Shown: positions 8,454 to 18,533 of the stretch, piece after piece
How positions within the stretch are numbered: position 1 is the stretch's first letter
Layout: every line of letters starts with the position of its first letter
Position numbers and translations under genes: made by a program
DNA from: Caballeronia mineralivorans PML1(12)
GTDB taxonomy: Bacteria > Pseudomonadota > Gammaproteobacteria > Burkholderiales > Burkholderiaceae
DNA: 64,000 nucleotides
Direction: 5' to 3'
Assembly (NCBI RefSeq): GCF_001028175.1
Contig: NZ_AEJF01000091.1
Coordinates: 36,847 to 100,846 of the forward strand
The notes under the pieces: model-generated
The model's database searches: none
What the model saw: only the letters and a program-made list of their open reading frames with translations
What the model was told of the DNA's origin: nothing

Positions 8454-8906
8454 ATGAACATTAGCGCACACAAGCCTGACACACCCACCTGCCAACTGGT
8501 GCAAGCTGGCCCACAGTTCGAGGGGAAGCAAGGGCTGACCTATGCTGTAGGTATTTCAGCTGAAAGCGTGGGCTCGAAGCATATGCATCTTCAGCTTGCA
8601 ACAATTCCGCCGGGTGTCCGTGCCAAAGCGCATCTCCATGCGGAACATGAGACGGCCATCTATCAACTGAGCGGCGTCTCGGGGTGCTGGTATGGCGAAC
8701 GATTGGAGCAGCATGTGGTGGTTCGGGCCGGAGATTTCTTCTACATCCCTGCAGGGGTGCCGCATGTTCCGTACAACGCGAGCGCGGATGAGCCTTGCGT
8801 CGCGGTGATCGCCCGAACGGATCCCAACGAACAGGAAAGCGTTACGATGCGCTCGGATCTTGATGCCTTACCTGACTGGTCGAGCGTTACGCCTTTACCG
8901 CTCTAA
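8454..8906 (+). CDS. cupin-domain protein
   Basis: 150 residues starting MNISAHKPDTPTCQLVQAGP after GGAGA. It is a single cupin: motif 1 around residues 57-74 (KAHLHAEHETAIYQLSGVSG, with the H-x-H-x-E metal ligands HLHAEHE) and motif 2 GDFFYIPAGVPHVPYN, the last His being the fourth ligand. Single cupins of this type bind one metal ion and act as dioxygenases, isomerases or sugar-binding proteins; the substrate cannot be read from sequence. It lies beside the dehalogenase scar but may be independent. Confidence 0.82.
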   Translation: MNISAHKPDTPTCQLVQAGPQFEGKQGLTYAVGISAESVGSKHMHLQLATIPPGVRAKAHLHAEHETAIYQLSGVSGCWYGERLEQHVVVRAGDFFYIPAGVPHVPYNASADEPCVAVIARTDPNEQESVTMRSDLDALPDWSSVTPLPL

Positions 8907-9322
8907 TTGCGCTGAGTGCAACGGAGCAGTTGCACCATGACGCGTCGCCATATCATCGCTGAGCAGAACAGGCGAGCATCTGGAACTGCACGTGTCGTTT
9001 GAAGGCACGCGACCCAGTGCGCGGTTAAGGCGACGTTATTCGGGCACCACTAGACGAAAGAGGTGGCAACAGACAAACCGAACCTACTGCCACCGCACCA
9101 CATCTCGATACCGAAAATACGCAGCCGGTGAATGTGTAACCGGCCGTTCGCGGCGCCTGATTGGTGAACGGCCGTTCAGTGGCCTAAAACGGCCACCTCG
9201 ACTCCGATGAGTGAGCGGTAGCTTCGGCCGAACATGAGCCGCTAACATCCTGCACAACGCTTAGGCGCATAAGTGCCTTAAGCGCTACTGAAGATGATCG
9301 GGCACGTTGATGGCTGCCAATT
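8907..9322. other. intergenic region without a gene
   Basis: Contains repeats of CGGCCGTTC/GAACGGCCGTTC around 9139-9190 but no open frame with coding character. Confidence 0.45.
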
Positions 9323-9839
9323 TTAGGTATCTTGTTCTCCACCGATTTCCGCGATTACCTTTGCCAACGCTTCCTCTGTCAGGCCGTACTTTTTTGCAAC
9401 AGGCATCGTAACGGCGTCAATTTCTCTCGCTGTGTCACGGAACAAAGTCTGTATGGCCCTAAGCTCAGCAATCATTGCGTCACGTCCTGATTTCTGCGTA
9501 AATGAAACTGCGCGATCAGGGAAGTACCCCGTGCGCTAGCCAATTTCGCTGGTTAAGCGCGTCCGAAAGCAATGCCTGAATAACTTCCGTGGGCTGTCCT
9601 ACGTCCTTAATTCGGCGTATCAGCTTACCCATTGTCTGACCCAGCTCTCGTGCTTCAAAAGCGTCAAAGGCACCGATCCAAGCATCTTCGGACTTGAACT
9701 CAGCGACTGCTTTCGGAAAATGTTCAAAAAATAATAAATGCTGGAAGATAGATTGTTCGAGACACTGAGCGAGATAAATGGCTAAGCCAAAGTGTGCATA
9801 GACATCACGTACATGATCGGATTCGTGTTGGTCGTTCAT
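9323..9839 (-). pseudogene. conserved hypothetical protein, disrupted by a one-base frameshift
   Basis: The first frame starts MNDQHESDHVRDVYAHFGLA and reads to DALNQRNWLAHG, then ends early at 9516. In the next frame the protein plainly continues as YFPDRAVSFTQKSGRDAMIA, then ELRAIQTLF and a helical tail ending GGEQDT at TAA 9323. Removing one C from the four at 9527-9530 (CACGGGTACTTC on the coding strand) restores a single 172-residue frame. RNWLAHGYF with GRDAMI-EL is a conserved core of a small uncharacterised family. It is a pseudogene or a sequencing error in a homopolymer. The frame is open upstream to 10028, so the start is uncertain. Confidence 0.75.
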
Positions 9840-10089
9840 AGCGCGAATGATTGACTTTGTTGGAAGCAACATACGCACAACCCAACGAATTATCCGACTG
9901 GATGAGATTCTTTGCCAAAGGTGAACTGCTAGGCGCGTCATCCACAGAACATCGTTCGGCCAAAACACGCGCCACCCTCTCCGCGTGCTAATTTCATCGA
10001 AGCGTATTCGTTTCTGACACGCCATCACCCCACCCGACCATCACTTTAATTACCATTCCACAGTGACCATCCACTGAAGCCTCTCCCCC

Positions 10090-10500
10090 ATGGAATTCGA
10101 TACCAAACTAGCCATCATCGTGCTCGACGACCTTGCCGTCTGGCAGAAACTCAACGTCACCGCGTTCCTCGCGACCGGCATCGCGGGCGCGGCGCCTGAC
10201 GCGATGGGCGAACCCTACATCGATGCCGCCGGCAGAACCTACGCCCGTCTGCTTGGCCAGCCGATGATGGTGTACCAAACCGACAGCGCCGGCCTCCTCC
10301 GTGCCTTCCGCCAAGGCTTAGAACGAGAACTAACCCGCGCCGTCTACGTCCGCGCGATGTTTTCAACTGGCCACGACCAGGCCAATCGGGAAGTGTTTCT
10401 AAAGGAGCTGGCCGATGCGCCCGATCTAGTCGGACTAGCCGTAAGAGGACCGAAGAAATCGGTCGATAAAGCCATCAAGGGCTTATCGCTGCATGGGTGA
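10090..10500 (+). CDS. DUF2000 family protein
   Basis: 136 residues starting MEFDTKLAIIVLDDLAVWQK. The opening K-x-A-I-I-V-L-D-D-L-x-x-W-x-K-L-N-V-x-A-F and the M-x-E-x-Y-x-D-A segment are those of DUF2000, which has a peptidyl-tRNA-hydrolase-II-like fold. Its role is unknown. Full length for the family. It converges with the hopanoid operon. Confidence 0.82.
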   Translation: MEFDTKLAIIVLDDLAVWQKLNVTAFLATGIAGAAPDAMGEPYIDAAGRTYARLLGQPMMVYQTDSAGLLRAFRQGLERELTRAVYVRAMFSTGHDQANREVFLKELADAPDLVGLAVRGPKKSVDKAIKGLSLHG

Positions 10501-10617
10501 TTGAACCGCGGTCGGACGCCAAACCACCGGCCGCAATTTCCCGCCTAACCGCGCAATCGCCACCCACATCAAAGCAGCGCCGCACAACCAAGCGAACAAC
10601 AAAGAAAACCAAAACCT

Positions 10618-11340
10618 CTAAACCCCCAACGCCCCCGCCACACCCAAAGCGTGCCTTGCCTGCACCAACGAAGTCCGTGCCGCCCTCGCATCCCCCGCGA
10701 TCCTCAACAACGTCCCTAACTGCGAAGGCTCCTTCAACAACTCGCGCAGTATCGGCAAAATTGTCGTCTTCCCATCATCACGCAACCCAGCCGTCGCAGC
10801 ACTCGGCAGACTCCGCCAGGCCGGATCAACAATCGCCCTACACACCGCAAACGGTAACCCCCGCGCCATAGCAATCGCCCCGGCAATATGCGATTCCATA
10901 TCCACCGCCAGCGCACCGGTAGCGCGATACATCGAGCTCTTCTCCTGCACCCCAGTCAACGGCGCAGTCACACCGGCCATCGTCCCTCTAACCGCACGCG
11001 CTTCGAGCGGCGTCCCGGCAAAAGCAGCAAACAGCCGCGCGGACCACTCAGGATCGGTATCGAGGATTCCAAACGGTCCCGACACAGAACTAGCGATAAC
11101 CAGCGTCCCCGGCTCCAACTCAGGCGCAAGCCCACCCGCCGTGCCGAAACTAATAATCCCGGAACATCCCCGCGCCAAGGCTTCGCTTAACGCACGCTCA
11201 AGCAAATCCGACCGCGCCGCAAACACCGCTTCCACGCCCGGCCCACGAGCGATACGCGCTTCGAACGCCATCCCCGTCACCGCAATGACGGGCAAACGCG
11301 CATCGACGGAGCCAGAACCGGAACCAGACAACGAACTCAC
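10618..11340 (-). CDS. hpnG: hopanoid-associated phosphorylase HpnG
   Basis: A nucleosidase/phosphorylase-superfamily protein of 240 residues. It starts at GTG 11340, overlapping the shc stop (ATGTGAG), the usual translational coupling. Family signs are ITFGTAGGLAPELEPGTLVI-type sequence around residues 70-95, the glycine-rich GVQEK region and AVDMESHIAGAIA, where Glu binds the ribose. HpnG releases adenine from adenosylhopane to give ribosylhopane (phosphoribohopane), the first step from C30 diploptene towards C35 bacteriohopanetetrol. Last gene of the operon. Confidence 0.92.
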   Translation of the reverse strand: MSSLSGSGSGSVDARLPVIAVTGMAFEARIARGPGVEAVFAARSDLLERALSEALARGCSGIISFGTAGGLAPELEPGTLVIASSVSGPFGILDTDPEWSARLFAAFAGTPLEARAVRGTMAGVTAPLTGVQEKSSMYRATGALAVDMESHIAGAIAMARGLPFAVCRAIVDPAWRSLPSAATAGLRDDGKTTILPILRELLKEPSQLGTLLRIAGDARAARTSLVQARHALGVAGALGV

Positions 11341-13316
11341 ATGCCCGCCGTCACGCGCGAAGCACCATCGCGCATCATGTTCCTGTACCGCGCCAGCGCC
11401 CACAGCGGGAAGAACTTCCTATACCCGTGGTATCGCAGATAAAACACTCTCGGGAATCCGGTCGCCGTAAATCGCGTTTCGTCCCACAAGCCATGTTCAC
11501 GCTGTGTGGAATGCAGATACTGCACGCCCTTCGCCACCGCCGGATGATCGACAAACCCCGCCGCCATCAACCCCATCAACGCCCACGATGTCTGCGAGGC
11601 CGTGCTCGGCGCCGCTTCATATCCGCGATAGTCGAGCTTGTAACTCTCGCCGCCCTCGCCCCATCCGCCATCGGCGTTCTGAATGCTGATGAGCCAATGC
11701 GCGGCGCGCTGCATGCGGCTATCGGTGAGAGACAAACCAGCGGCGTTTAGCGCACACAGCGCCGTCCACGTCCCGTAGATATAGTTCAGCCCCCAACGCC
11801 CGTACCAGCTTCCATCGCGTTCCTGACCGCGCAAGATGTAGTCGAGCGAGCGCTTCGCCGGCTCGCTCGTCGACGGCTGCTCACCCAGTTGCGCGAGCAT
11901 CGAAAGGCATCGCCCGGACACATCGACAGTAGGCGGATCAAGCAACGCGCCGTGATCGGAGAACGGAATGTTGTTCAGGTAATACTGCGTGTTTTCAGGC
12001 TCGAAAGCGCCCCACCCGCCGTCGCTGCTCTGCATGCCGACAACCCATTCCCGCCCGCGCGCAATCGCTTCGCCATACAACGCCGTCCCGTTTTCGCGAT
12101 CGGCGCGTTCCATCGCCATCGCAACAACTGCCGTATCGTCAACATCCGGATAATGCGGATTCGCGAACTGGAACGCCCACCCTCCGGGCCGGATATTCGG
12201 CCGGCGCGAGATCCAGTCGCCGCGTACATCGAGGATCTGCAGCGGCACGAGCCAATCCAATCCACGCGAAACCGCCGCCCGCGCCTTGGGCGTATCCGCT
12301 TCGAGCAACGCGTGCGCGGCGAGCGACGTGTCCCATATCGGCGATAAACACGGCTGGCAATAAGCCTCGCCGTCCGGCGCTTCATCGATGATCAATAACT
12401 TCTCAATCGACTTGCGCGCAATCGCCCGGTTCGGATGATCTTCCGGATAACCCAGCACGTCGTACATCATCACGGAGTTGGCCATCGCGGGAAAAATCGC
12501 GCCGAGGCCATCTTCGCCGTTCAGCCGTTCATCGACGAAACGCACAGCCGCTTCTATCGCGCGCTGCCGCGTGTGGCGCGGGAACAGCGGATCGACGGCG
12601 CGCAGCAACGTATCCACGCAGCGGAACAGCACGAACCAGCCCTGATGCTGATGCGGCGCACGCGCGGCCATGCCGGCGTTGACGGGGGCATCGAAGAACA
12701 GTTCATCGATACGCACGCCCTTCGGATTACGCGCCTTTGGCCGCTTCGCGTTCAGCACGAGCAGCGGCACGATCACGGTCCTCGCCCAGTACGACACCTT
12801 CGACAGATGGAACGGAAACCACTCGGGCAAGAGCATGATTTCGACGGGCATCATGGGCACCGCGCGCCACGACACCACGCCGAACAGCGCCAGCAAAATC
12901 CGCGTGAACACGTTCGATTTTTCCGCGCCGCCGGCCGCAAGAACCGCGCGACGCGCCCGCTGCATGTGCTCGGCTTCGGGCGAATCGCCGATCATCTTCA
13001 GCGCGAAGTACGCCTTGACGGTGGCACTGACGTCCATGGCGCCATCGGTGAACAAAGGCCAGCCGCCATCTGCGCGCTGGATCCGGCGCAAGTACCGCCC
13101 GATCTTCGCTTCGAGTTCGGGCTTGGGCGTCTCGCCAAGGTAATGCCCGAGCAGCACGTACTCGGCGGGAATGGTGGCGTCGGCTTCAAGCTGATAAAGC
13201 CAGTAGCCATCGGGATGTTGGTCGGCGAGCAGTGCATTGGCAGCGCGCGCCACCGACGCTTCCAGCGCCGCCGTCGTCACCGGCTGGATGCCGGGTGGCT
13301 GGACAGTTTCATTCAT
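11337..13316 (-). CDS. shc: squalene-hopene cyclase
   Basis: 659 residues, full length for the family. The catalytic acid motif D-V-D-D-T-A is visible (PDVDDTAVVAMAM), together with several QW repeats such as SSDGGWGAFEPENTQ, RGQERDGSWYGRWGLNYIYG and IQNADGGWGEGG. The enzyme is a monotopic membrane protein that folds and cyclises squalene to hopene and hopanol. It starts at ATG 13316, overlapping the hpnE stop (TGATG), and its end overlaps hpnG, so the four genes are one transcript. Also called hpnF. Confidence 0.97.
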   Translation of the reverse strand: MNETVQPPGIQPVTTAALEASVARAANALLADQHPDGYWLYQLEADATIPAEYVLLGHYLGETPKPELEAKIGRYLRRIQRADGGWPLFTDGAMDVSATVKAYFALKMIGDSPEAEHMQRARRAVLAAGGAEKSNVFTRILLALFGVVSWRAVPMMPVEIMLLPEWFPFHLSKVSYWARTVIVPLLVLNAKRPKARNPKGVRIDELFFDAPVNAGMAARAPHQHQGWFVLFRCVDTLLRAVDPLFPRHTRQRAIEAAVRFVDERLNGEDGLGAIFPAMANSVMMYDVLGYPEDHPNRAIARKSIEKLLIIDEAPDGEAYCQPCLSPIWDTSLAAHALLEADTPKARAAVSRGLDWLVPLQILDVRGDWISRRPNIRPGGWAFQFANPHYPDVDDTAVVAMAMERADRENGTALYGEAIARGREWVVGMQSSDGGWGAFEPENTQYYLNNIPFSDHGALLDPPTVDVSGRCLSMLAQLGEQPSTSEPAKRSLDYILRGQERDGSWYGRWGLNYIYGTWTALCALNAAGLSLTDSRMQRAAHWLISIQNADGGWGEGGESYKLDYRGYEAAPSTASQTSWALMGLMAAGFVDHPAVAKGVQYLHSTQREHGLWDETRFTATGFPRVFYLRYHGYRKFFPLWALARYRNMMRDGASRVTAGM

Positions 13317-14599
13317 CAGCGTTGCACCGAGGAGTTCATCGAGGGATTCATAAGCAGGTCCGCGGCCTTCTGGCCGGAGCGGATCGAGCCTTCTATGGTT
13401 GCGGGCAGCCCGTTGGCGATCCAGTCGCCGGCAAGCATCAAATTCGACCAGCGCGTACGCGTGGCCGGCCGGAGGTTTTCCTGGCTCGGCACGGCCGCGA
13501 AAGTCGCGCGCTTTTCCGTGACGATCTGCCAGGTCGGCATACGCTCAACCGGCAAGCGCGCCGCCTTCGCAACTTCTTGCCAGATGGTCTGTGCAAGGGT
13601 CTCGCGCGGGGTATCGAGGAGACGATCGGCGCCGCTGATGGTCACCGAAAGGCGGCCATCGAAAGCGAACAGCCATTCGGCGGTGCCGTTCAGCAAACCG
13701 GTCATCGGATTGAAAGCAAGCGGCGGATCGATGGCGAAATGCGCATTGACGATGGCGCGGAATTCGTTCGGCGCGCTGATACCCGGCACCAGTTGCTGCG
13801 CTGCGTTCGGCGGCACGGCAAGCACTACACCGTCGTTAGGACCCACGTCCACGCGGCCGTCCTCGAAATCAAGCGATGTCACGCGCGTCTTCGAATCCGT
13901 GCCCGTAAAGCCGATCTCCCGCACCCGCGATCCGAGCTTGATCTCCACGCCGCCATATTGCAGCAGGCGCAACGCGGGATCGACGAACACATGGCCCAGG
14001 CCGTTGCGCGCGACCAGCGGCCGGCACGCCTGACCTCCGGCCAGCAGCGTTTCCTTCAGCACGTTGCCCGCAAGCACCGCGCTGCCTTCACGTGGATCGA
14101 CATTCAGCACGGCCAGGAACAGCGGATTGATCAGCGCGTCCCACAACCGCCCGTTGGTGCGCATGGTCTGCTGCATCGTGCGGCCGGGTTTGGCGAACAG
14201 CAGCGGCGCCAGCGACAAATAATCGGCGGGCATGGTGCCGGGAACACGTGCGGCGGAATCGAAGATCCAGCCCGGCACACGGCCCGGCGAAAGCTTCACG
14301 GTCCAGCGCGCGCCGCTGCGCAGATCCATGAACGGAAACTCGGGCTGGGTCGGACCGACGAGTTCATCGGCAGCGCCAATCGCCTTGGCATAGCTCAGCG
14401 TGGCGTGGTTGCCCGACAGCACCAGATGATTGCCGTTATCGATAGTCGCGTTGAGCTTGATATCGAAGTACGAACGGCAGCGGCCACCTGCGTGCGGCGC
14501 GGCTTCGTGCAGGACCACACGCGCTCCGCGACGCTGCAACTGCACCGCGGCAGCGAGTCCCGACAACCCTGCGCCAATCACATGAACAAGACGCGCCAT
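13316..14599 (-). CDS. hpnE: hydroxysqualene dehydroxylase HpnE
   Basis: 427 residues starting MARLVHVIGAGLSGLAAAVQ; the G-x-G-x-x-G of the FAD-binding Rossmann fold is at residues 9-14, followed by the GGRCRSY segment of the amine oxidase/phytoene desaturase fold. HpnE reduces hydroxysqualene to squalene. Start 14599 overlaps the hpnD stop (TGATG); an upstream Met in frame (14626) is less likely because it lies inside hpnD. Second gene in the operon. No hpnC is present in this window to supply the intermediate. Confidence 0.93.
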   Translation of the reverse strand: MARLVHVIGAGLSGLAAAVQLQRRGARVVLHEAAPHAGGRCRSYFDIKLNATIDNGNHLVLSGNHATLSYAKAIGAADELVGPTQPEFPFMDLRSGARWTVKLSPGRVPGWIFDSAARVPGTMPADYLSLAPLLFAKPGRTMQQTMRTNGRLWDALINPLFLAVLNVDPREGSAVLAGNVLKETLLAGGQACRPLVARNGLGHVFVDPALRLLQYGGVEIKLGSRVREIGFTGTDSKTRVTSLDFEDGRVDVGPNDGVVLAVPPNAAQQLVPGISAPNEFRAIVNAHFAIDPPLAFNPMTGLLNGTAEWLFAFDGRLSVTISGADRLLDTPRETLAQTIWQEVAKAARLPVERMPTWQIVTEKRATFAAVPSQENLRPATRTRWSNLMLAGDWIANGLPATIEGSIRSGQKAADLLMNPSMNSSVQR

Positions 14600-15444
14600 C
14601 AGAAAATATGTCGCGCAACGATCCACAGCAGCCGCGAACGCGGCGTGCGGACGTGGTTGCGCGGGAGATCGAAGCCACGTTTCAGATTGGCTTCAAGAAC
14701 GCAGCGATACGCACCCGACATAATCCGCGGCGCACGCACCTGAGCGCGCGGCACGGTGGCCATGATCGCGTCGGATTGCGCGTAGTGCGTCCGCGCACGG
14801 TCGGCGAGCGTCAGGCAGACGCGCGGCAGGCGGGCGTCGCCGACTATCGAGCCAATGTCGGTTGTGGAAATGCCTTCGCGAGACAGCAGTTCGCGCGGCA
14901 GATAAACGCGCCCAATCTCAGCGTCTTCATCTATGTCGCGAAGAATGTTCGTGAGTTGCAGCGCACGGCCGAGGTGGTGCGCGAGACGCCGCCCGGCGTC
15001 TTCATGCATCCCGAATATCCTCACCGATAACCGCCCGACCGCGCTCGCCACACGGTCGCAATAAAGGTCGAGCGTGGCTTCGTCGGGCGCGACGATATCT
15101 TCGGCGGCGTCCATCGCCATGCCGTCGATCACGGCCATAAAGTCGTCGCGCGAGAGGTGAAAACTATGAATGTGTTGCGTCAGCGCGGCCAGCGACTTGC
15201 GTGGCTTGCCGGCATAACAATCGTCTATATCCACACGCCATTGTTCAAGCGCGCCGGCACGTTCGCCACGCGGCAGCGAGCCGTCGGCGATATCGTCCAC
15301 CGCGCGGCAGAACGCGTAGACCTGGTACATGGCGTCGCGCTGCGCAGCCGGCAGGATGCGCATGGCGAGATAGAACGAACTACCCGACGTCACCTTGGCG
15401 GCGTCGGGAGCAGGATCGTCGGCGATAAGATTGGAAACGGCCAA
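14599..15444 (-). CDS. hpnD: presqualene diphosphate synthase HpnD
   Basis: 281 residues of the trans-isoprenyl diphosphate synthase head-to-head class. The two Asp-rich motifs are visible: AFCRAVDDIADGS (about residues 45-57) and TNILRDIDEDAEIGRVYLP; the region between has the R-x-x-V-G-x-L-S-V pattern (ASAVGRLSVRIFGMHEDA). The family couples two farnesyl diphosphates to presqualene diphosphate. First gene of the hopanoid operon; transcription must start in the 615 bases upstream. Confidence 0.93.
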   Translation of the reverse strand: MAVSNLIADDPAPDAAKVTSGSSFYLAMRILPAAQRDAMYQVYAFCRAVDDIADGSLPRGERAGALEQWRVDIDDCYAGKPRKSLAALTQHIHSFHLSRDDFMAVIDGMAMDAAEDIVAPDEATLDLYCDRVASAVGRLSVRIFGMHEDAGRRLAHHLGRALQLTNILRDIDEDAEIGRVYLPRELLSREGISTTDIGSIVGDARLPRVCLTLADRARTHYAQSDAIMATVPRAQVRAPRIMSGAYRCVLEANLKRGFDLPRNHVRTPRSRLLWIVARHIF

Positions 15445-16059
15445 GACGGACTCCGCTGTGGCGCCCCCAAGGGCAGTGTGTTAGATCGGGCGCCGGGCAA
15501 TTCGGCGCTTCGCTGAAAATTGCTTCGAAGCTGGATGCAAACCCGGCGCAAACCGGCTTCAGGTGGCGTACAAGCCATGCCGGAAGCGGCGAAAAGTATA
15601 TCAAGTTTGTGACGTGTTGCCTGAGGACGGCTTGCGGCGTGCTTTCCGTGAACCTTAACCTTCGTACAAAAACGTCTAGTCTAAGGATATAACGCTCGTT
15701 ACGACCTGTGGAGTAGCGCGGCGTTGGTTTTGAATTGCTGCTTCAGGCGCCGCGCACTGGAGGCACTTCTTCTGAACCTGATCGCCATTATTCCCAGCCA
15801 ACTTTACCGGTCAGCCGTTATTTTCCATCAAACTTACCGTCCTTTTGACGCGTCACGGAGCCCGCGCTTTACAGCGTGTTTGACAGAATCGATTAATCAA
15901 TTTGAAAGGCATGATTTATGCAAGCGTTACCTTTCCCAAGCGCCGGCGAAAATCGGGCAGCAGCTAAAATGCGTGGAATTCCTCGCGTTGCAATCGTTGC
16001 TTTTCACCAATGCATAAAGATGCCGCGCTGAGCCATTTACATCGAGACGACGACTCACC
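15445..16059. other. divergent intergenic region, hopanoid operon / hybrid kinase
   Basis: 615 bases that must hold promoters for hpnD (minus) and the kinase (plus). Short frames such as 15724-16017 plus have no ribosome site. AT-rich stretch at 15640-15720. No operator is clear to me. Confidence 0.45.
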
Positions 16060-18321
16060 ATGACGCCGCAACGCGAGGAATCAGGCGCTGACCACTGGCA
16101 AGACGAGCCGCCGTTCCCCGTTGTGCCGGAGCGCAATTTCGCCGCCCAGCGCACCACCCTCCGGATCCTGCTGATCGCCGCCATCGTATTGCCCTGCCTG
16201 TATTTGGCGGGCATGTCGTGGAGCGACCTGAAAACGCGCGAACGCGATGCCGCCGAAGTGGCCGAACGCAACGCGCACGTCGCCGAAGAACACGCGCTGA
16301 AAGTCTTCGACATGAACGAGACGCTCAACGCCCGCATGATCGATCTGATCGACGGCGTGGACGACGACACCCTGCGCCGCGAAGAAGCCCCTATCCACGA
16401 CAAACTCAAGGCGATGGGCGGTGGTTATCCGCAAGTGGCGTCGGTGGCCATCTTTGGCGCGGACGGGCGTCTGATTGCCACGAGCCGCGCCTTCCCCTCG
16501 CCGGATGTATCGATAGAAACGCGCGACGACTTCGTCGGCATTCGCGACAACAAGGTGCTCGAAAACGTCTCCCGCCTGATGCTCAGCAAGGTGGGCGGCG
16601 AGACGGTATTTAACACGGCGGTGCCACGCAAGAACTCGGATGGCCGCTTTGCCGGCATTGTGACGATTGCGCTTCGCCCCAGTTATTTCGCCGGGTTTTA
16701 TCGCGAGTTGCTGGGTGACCACACCACCGTATCGCTCGGCCTCACACGCTCGGACGGTGCGGTGCTCGCCTGGTATCCGACGCGTCCCCCCGGCCGCTCG
16801 GAACTCGCCGCGAGTTCGCCCTTGCGCGATGCCTTTACCTCGGGACTTCGCAACGGCGTCGTGCGAATGCGCTCAGGGCTCGACAACGAAATGAAGATCG
16901 TGGCGTATCGGCAAGTGGGGAATTATCCCGTGTTCGTGTCGAGCGGTTATCCCGTCGCCACCATCTGGGCCGGGTGGTATCGCCGCATCGGCGTGCTGAT
17001 GGTGACGCTGTTCGCGCCGTGCGTGGTGCTATGGGGCGTGATCTGGCTTTCGCTGCGCCGTCTCGCTCATGAAGAAGATGCCTGGGAGCGCTGGCAGGCC
17101 GAGGCGTCCATGCGCCGCTCGATCGAATCGGCTTACCGGCAGGCACGCAAGATGGAAGCGCTGGGCAATCTGGTCGGCAGTGTCGCGCACGACTTCAACA
17201 ACCTGCTGATGATCCTCTCCACCAACGTCCAGATTGTCCGGCGACGCGGCGCTACGGGGCTGGATCGCGAGTTGTCGGCCATGGAACGCGCGCTTAAAAG
17301 CGGCCAATCGCTCACGCGCCAGTTGCTGGGTGTCGCCCGCAAGCAGCCGCTGCGCAACGAAACCATCGCTATCGGCAAGTGGCTGCCGGCGTGCCGCGAA
17401 TTGCTGAAGGCGTCACTGGGCGCGAAGGTCGCGCTGAACCTCGAAACGAATACGGATGGTTGGCCGATTCGCGTCGATGCAGCCGAACTCGAGCTCGCGC
17501 TGATCAACGTCGCGGTGAACGCGCGCGACGCCATGCCGAGCGGCGGCACCTTCTCGGTCCGCGCGGACAACGTGTGCTTCCGGCACGAGGACGGCTTTCC
17601 GATCCTCGGCGAATTCGTGCAGTTGACGCTGGAGGACACGGGCGCGGGCATGAGTCCCGAGATCCTCGGCCGTGCGTTCGAACCGCTGTTCACCACCAAG
17701 TCCAAAGGCATGGGCACCGGTCTCGGCCTGCCGCAAGTGTTCGCGTTCTGCGAGCGGGCGGGCGGCGTGGCGACGATCGACAGCGCTGTGGGCGCGGGCA
17801 CGTCAGTGCGGCTCTATCTGCCGCGCGCGAACGCAGCCGCGGCGGAAGCCCTCGACGCGCAGCACGACACCACCGCCGCCAGCGAATCGCACGGTTTGCG
17901 CGTGCTGCTGGTGGAAGACAACGAGGAAGTTGCGGCGGGCACGGAGGCGTTGTTGTCGATGATGAATCACCACGTCACGCACGTCTTCAATGCGGACGGC
18001 GCGATCGCGATGCTCGAAACCGCCCGTCGCGATGTGAAGAATGGCGGCGCGCTGCCGTTCGACGTCGTGCTCTCCGATATCCACATGCCGGGCAAACTGA
18101 ACGGCATCGATCTGGCCGAGATCCTGCAAAGCTGGACGCCACGCATGCCGGTGATCCTGGTGACCGGCTACGCCGAAGAACTGGATCGAGCGCGTCAGGT
18201 CGACGCGCGCGTGCTGTCGAAACCGTTCGACATCGCCCTGCTCGATTCGCTTCTGCAGACCGTTCGCGAAAACCTGAGCGCACGCGCCGACAACCGCGAG
18301 CACGGCGAAGCGCCGCACTGA
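16060..18321 (+). CDS. membrane hybrid sensor histidine kinase with C-terminal receiver
   Basis: 753 residues. A short N-terminal arm is followed by a first membrane helix (about 34-52, LRILLIAAIVLPCLYLAGMS), a periplasmic double-CACHE/PAS-like sensor to about 300, a second helix (about 305-328, IGVLMVTLFAPCVVLWGVIW), then the dimerisation helix with the phospho-His in VAHDFNNLL (H376), an ATPase domain with N-box INVAVNARDAMPSG and G-boxes EDTGAGM and GTGLGLPQV, and a receiver domain (VLLVEDNEE, acceptor Asp near 672 in LSDIHMPG, K in LSKPFD). It senses an unknown periplasmic ligand. There is no separate output regulator nearby, so phosphate probably passes to a distant partner. Confidence 0.93.
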   Translation: MTPQREESGADHWQDEPPFPVVPERNFAAQRTTLRILLIAAIVLPCLYLAGMSWSDLKTRERDAAEVAERNAHVAEEHALKVFDMNETLNARMIDLIDGVDDDTLRREEAPIHDKLKAMGGGYPQVASVAIFGADGRLIATSRAFPSPDVSIETRDDFVGIRDNKVLENVSRLMLSKVGGETVFNTAVPRKNSDGRFAGIVTIALRPSYFAGFYRELLGDHTTVSLGLTRSDGAVLAWYPTRPPGRSELAASSPLRDAFTSGLRNGVVRMRSGLDNEMKIVAYRQVGNYPVFVSSGYPVATIWAGWYRRIGVLMVTLFAPCVVLWGVIWLSLRRLAHEEDAWERWQAEASMRRSIESAYRQARKMEALGNLVGSVAHDFNNLLMILSTNVQIVRRRGATGLDRELSAMERALKSGQSLTRQLLGVARKQPLRNETIAIGKWLPACRELLKASLGAKVALNLETNTDGWPIRVDAAELELALINVAVNARDAMPSGGTFSVRADNVCFRHEDGFPILGEFVQLTLEDTGAGMSPEILGRAFEPLFTTKSKGMGTGLGLPQVFAFCERAGGVATIDSAVGAGTSVRLYLPRANAAAAEALDAQHDTTAASESHGLRVLLVEDNEEVAAGTEALLSMMNHHVTHVFNADGAIAMLETARRDVKNGGALPFDVVLSDIHMPGKLNGIDLAEILQSWTPRMPVILVTGYAEELDRARQVDARVLSKPFDIALLDSLLQTVRENLSARADNREHGEAPH

Positions 18322-18533
18322 GCCGAGCGACTTTTTCCACACGTTTTGTAAAAACATCCGCACGCACGCTGGTATCGCGATGGATAGCCGTGTTTTGGGC
18401 GGCGTCACGGCGCGCGCGCTCGCGACCCGGCACGCGAGTTGCGAGATAACCCGTGAGTTGCGACCTAAACTAGACTTGCGACGACTGTTTTTGACGCGTC
18501 GCAACTGCTTACAGGCCACCCAGGGAGGCAGCC

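Noticed and set aside
12435..14033. A 532-codon open frame antisense to shc and hpnE
   Set aside because: High-GC codon bias creates long antisense frames; translation has no family character and shc/hpnE are certain.
6237..15690. The 14-mer GTCTAGTCTAAGGA occurs at about 6237 and about 15675
   Set aside because: Two copies of a 14-mer are expected by chance in 64 kb on both strands, and flanking bases do not match.
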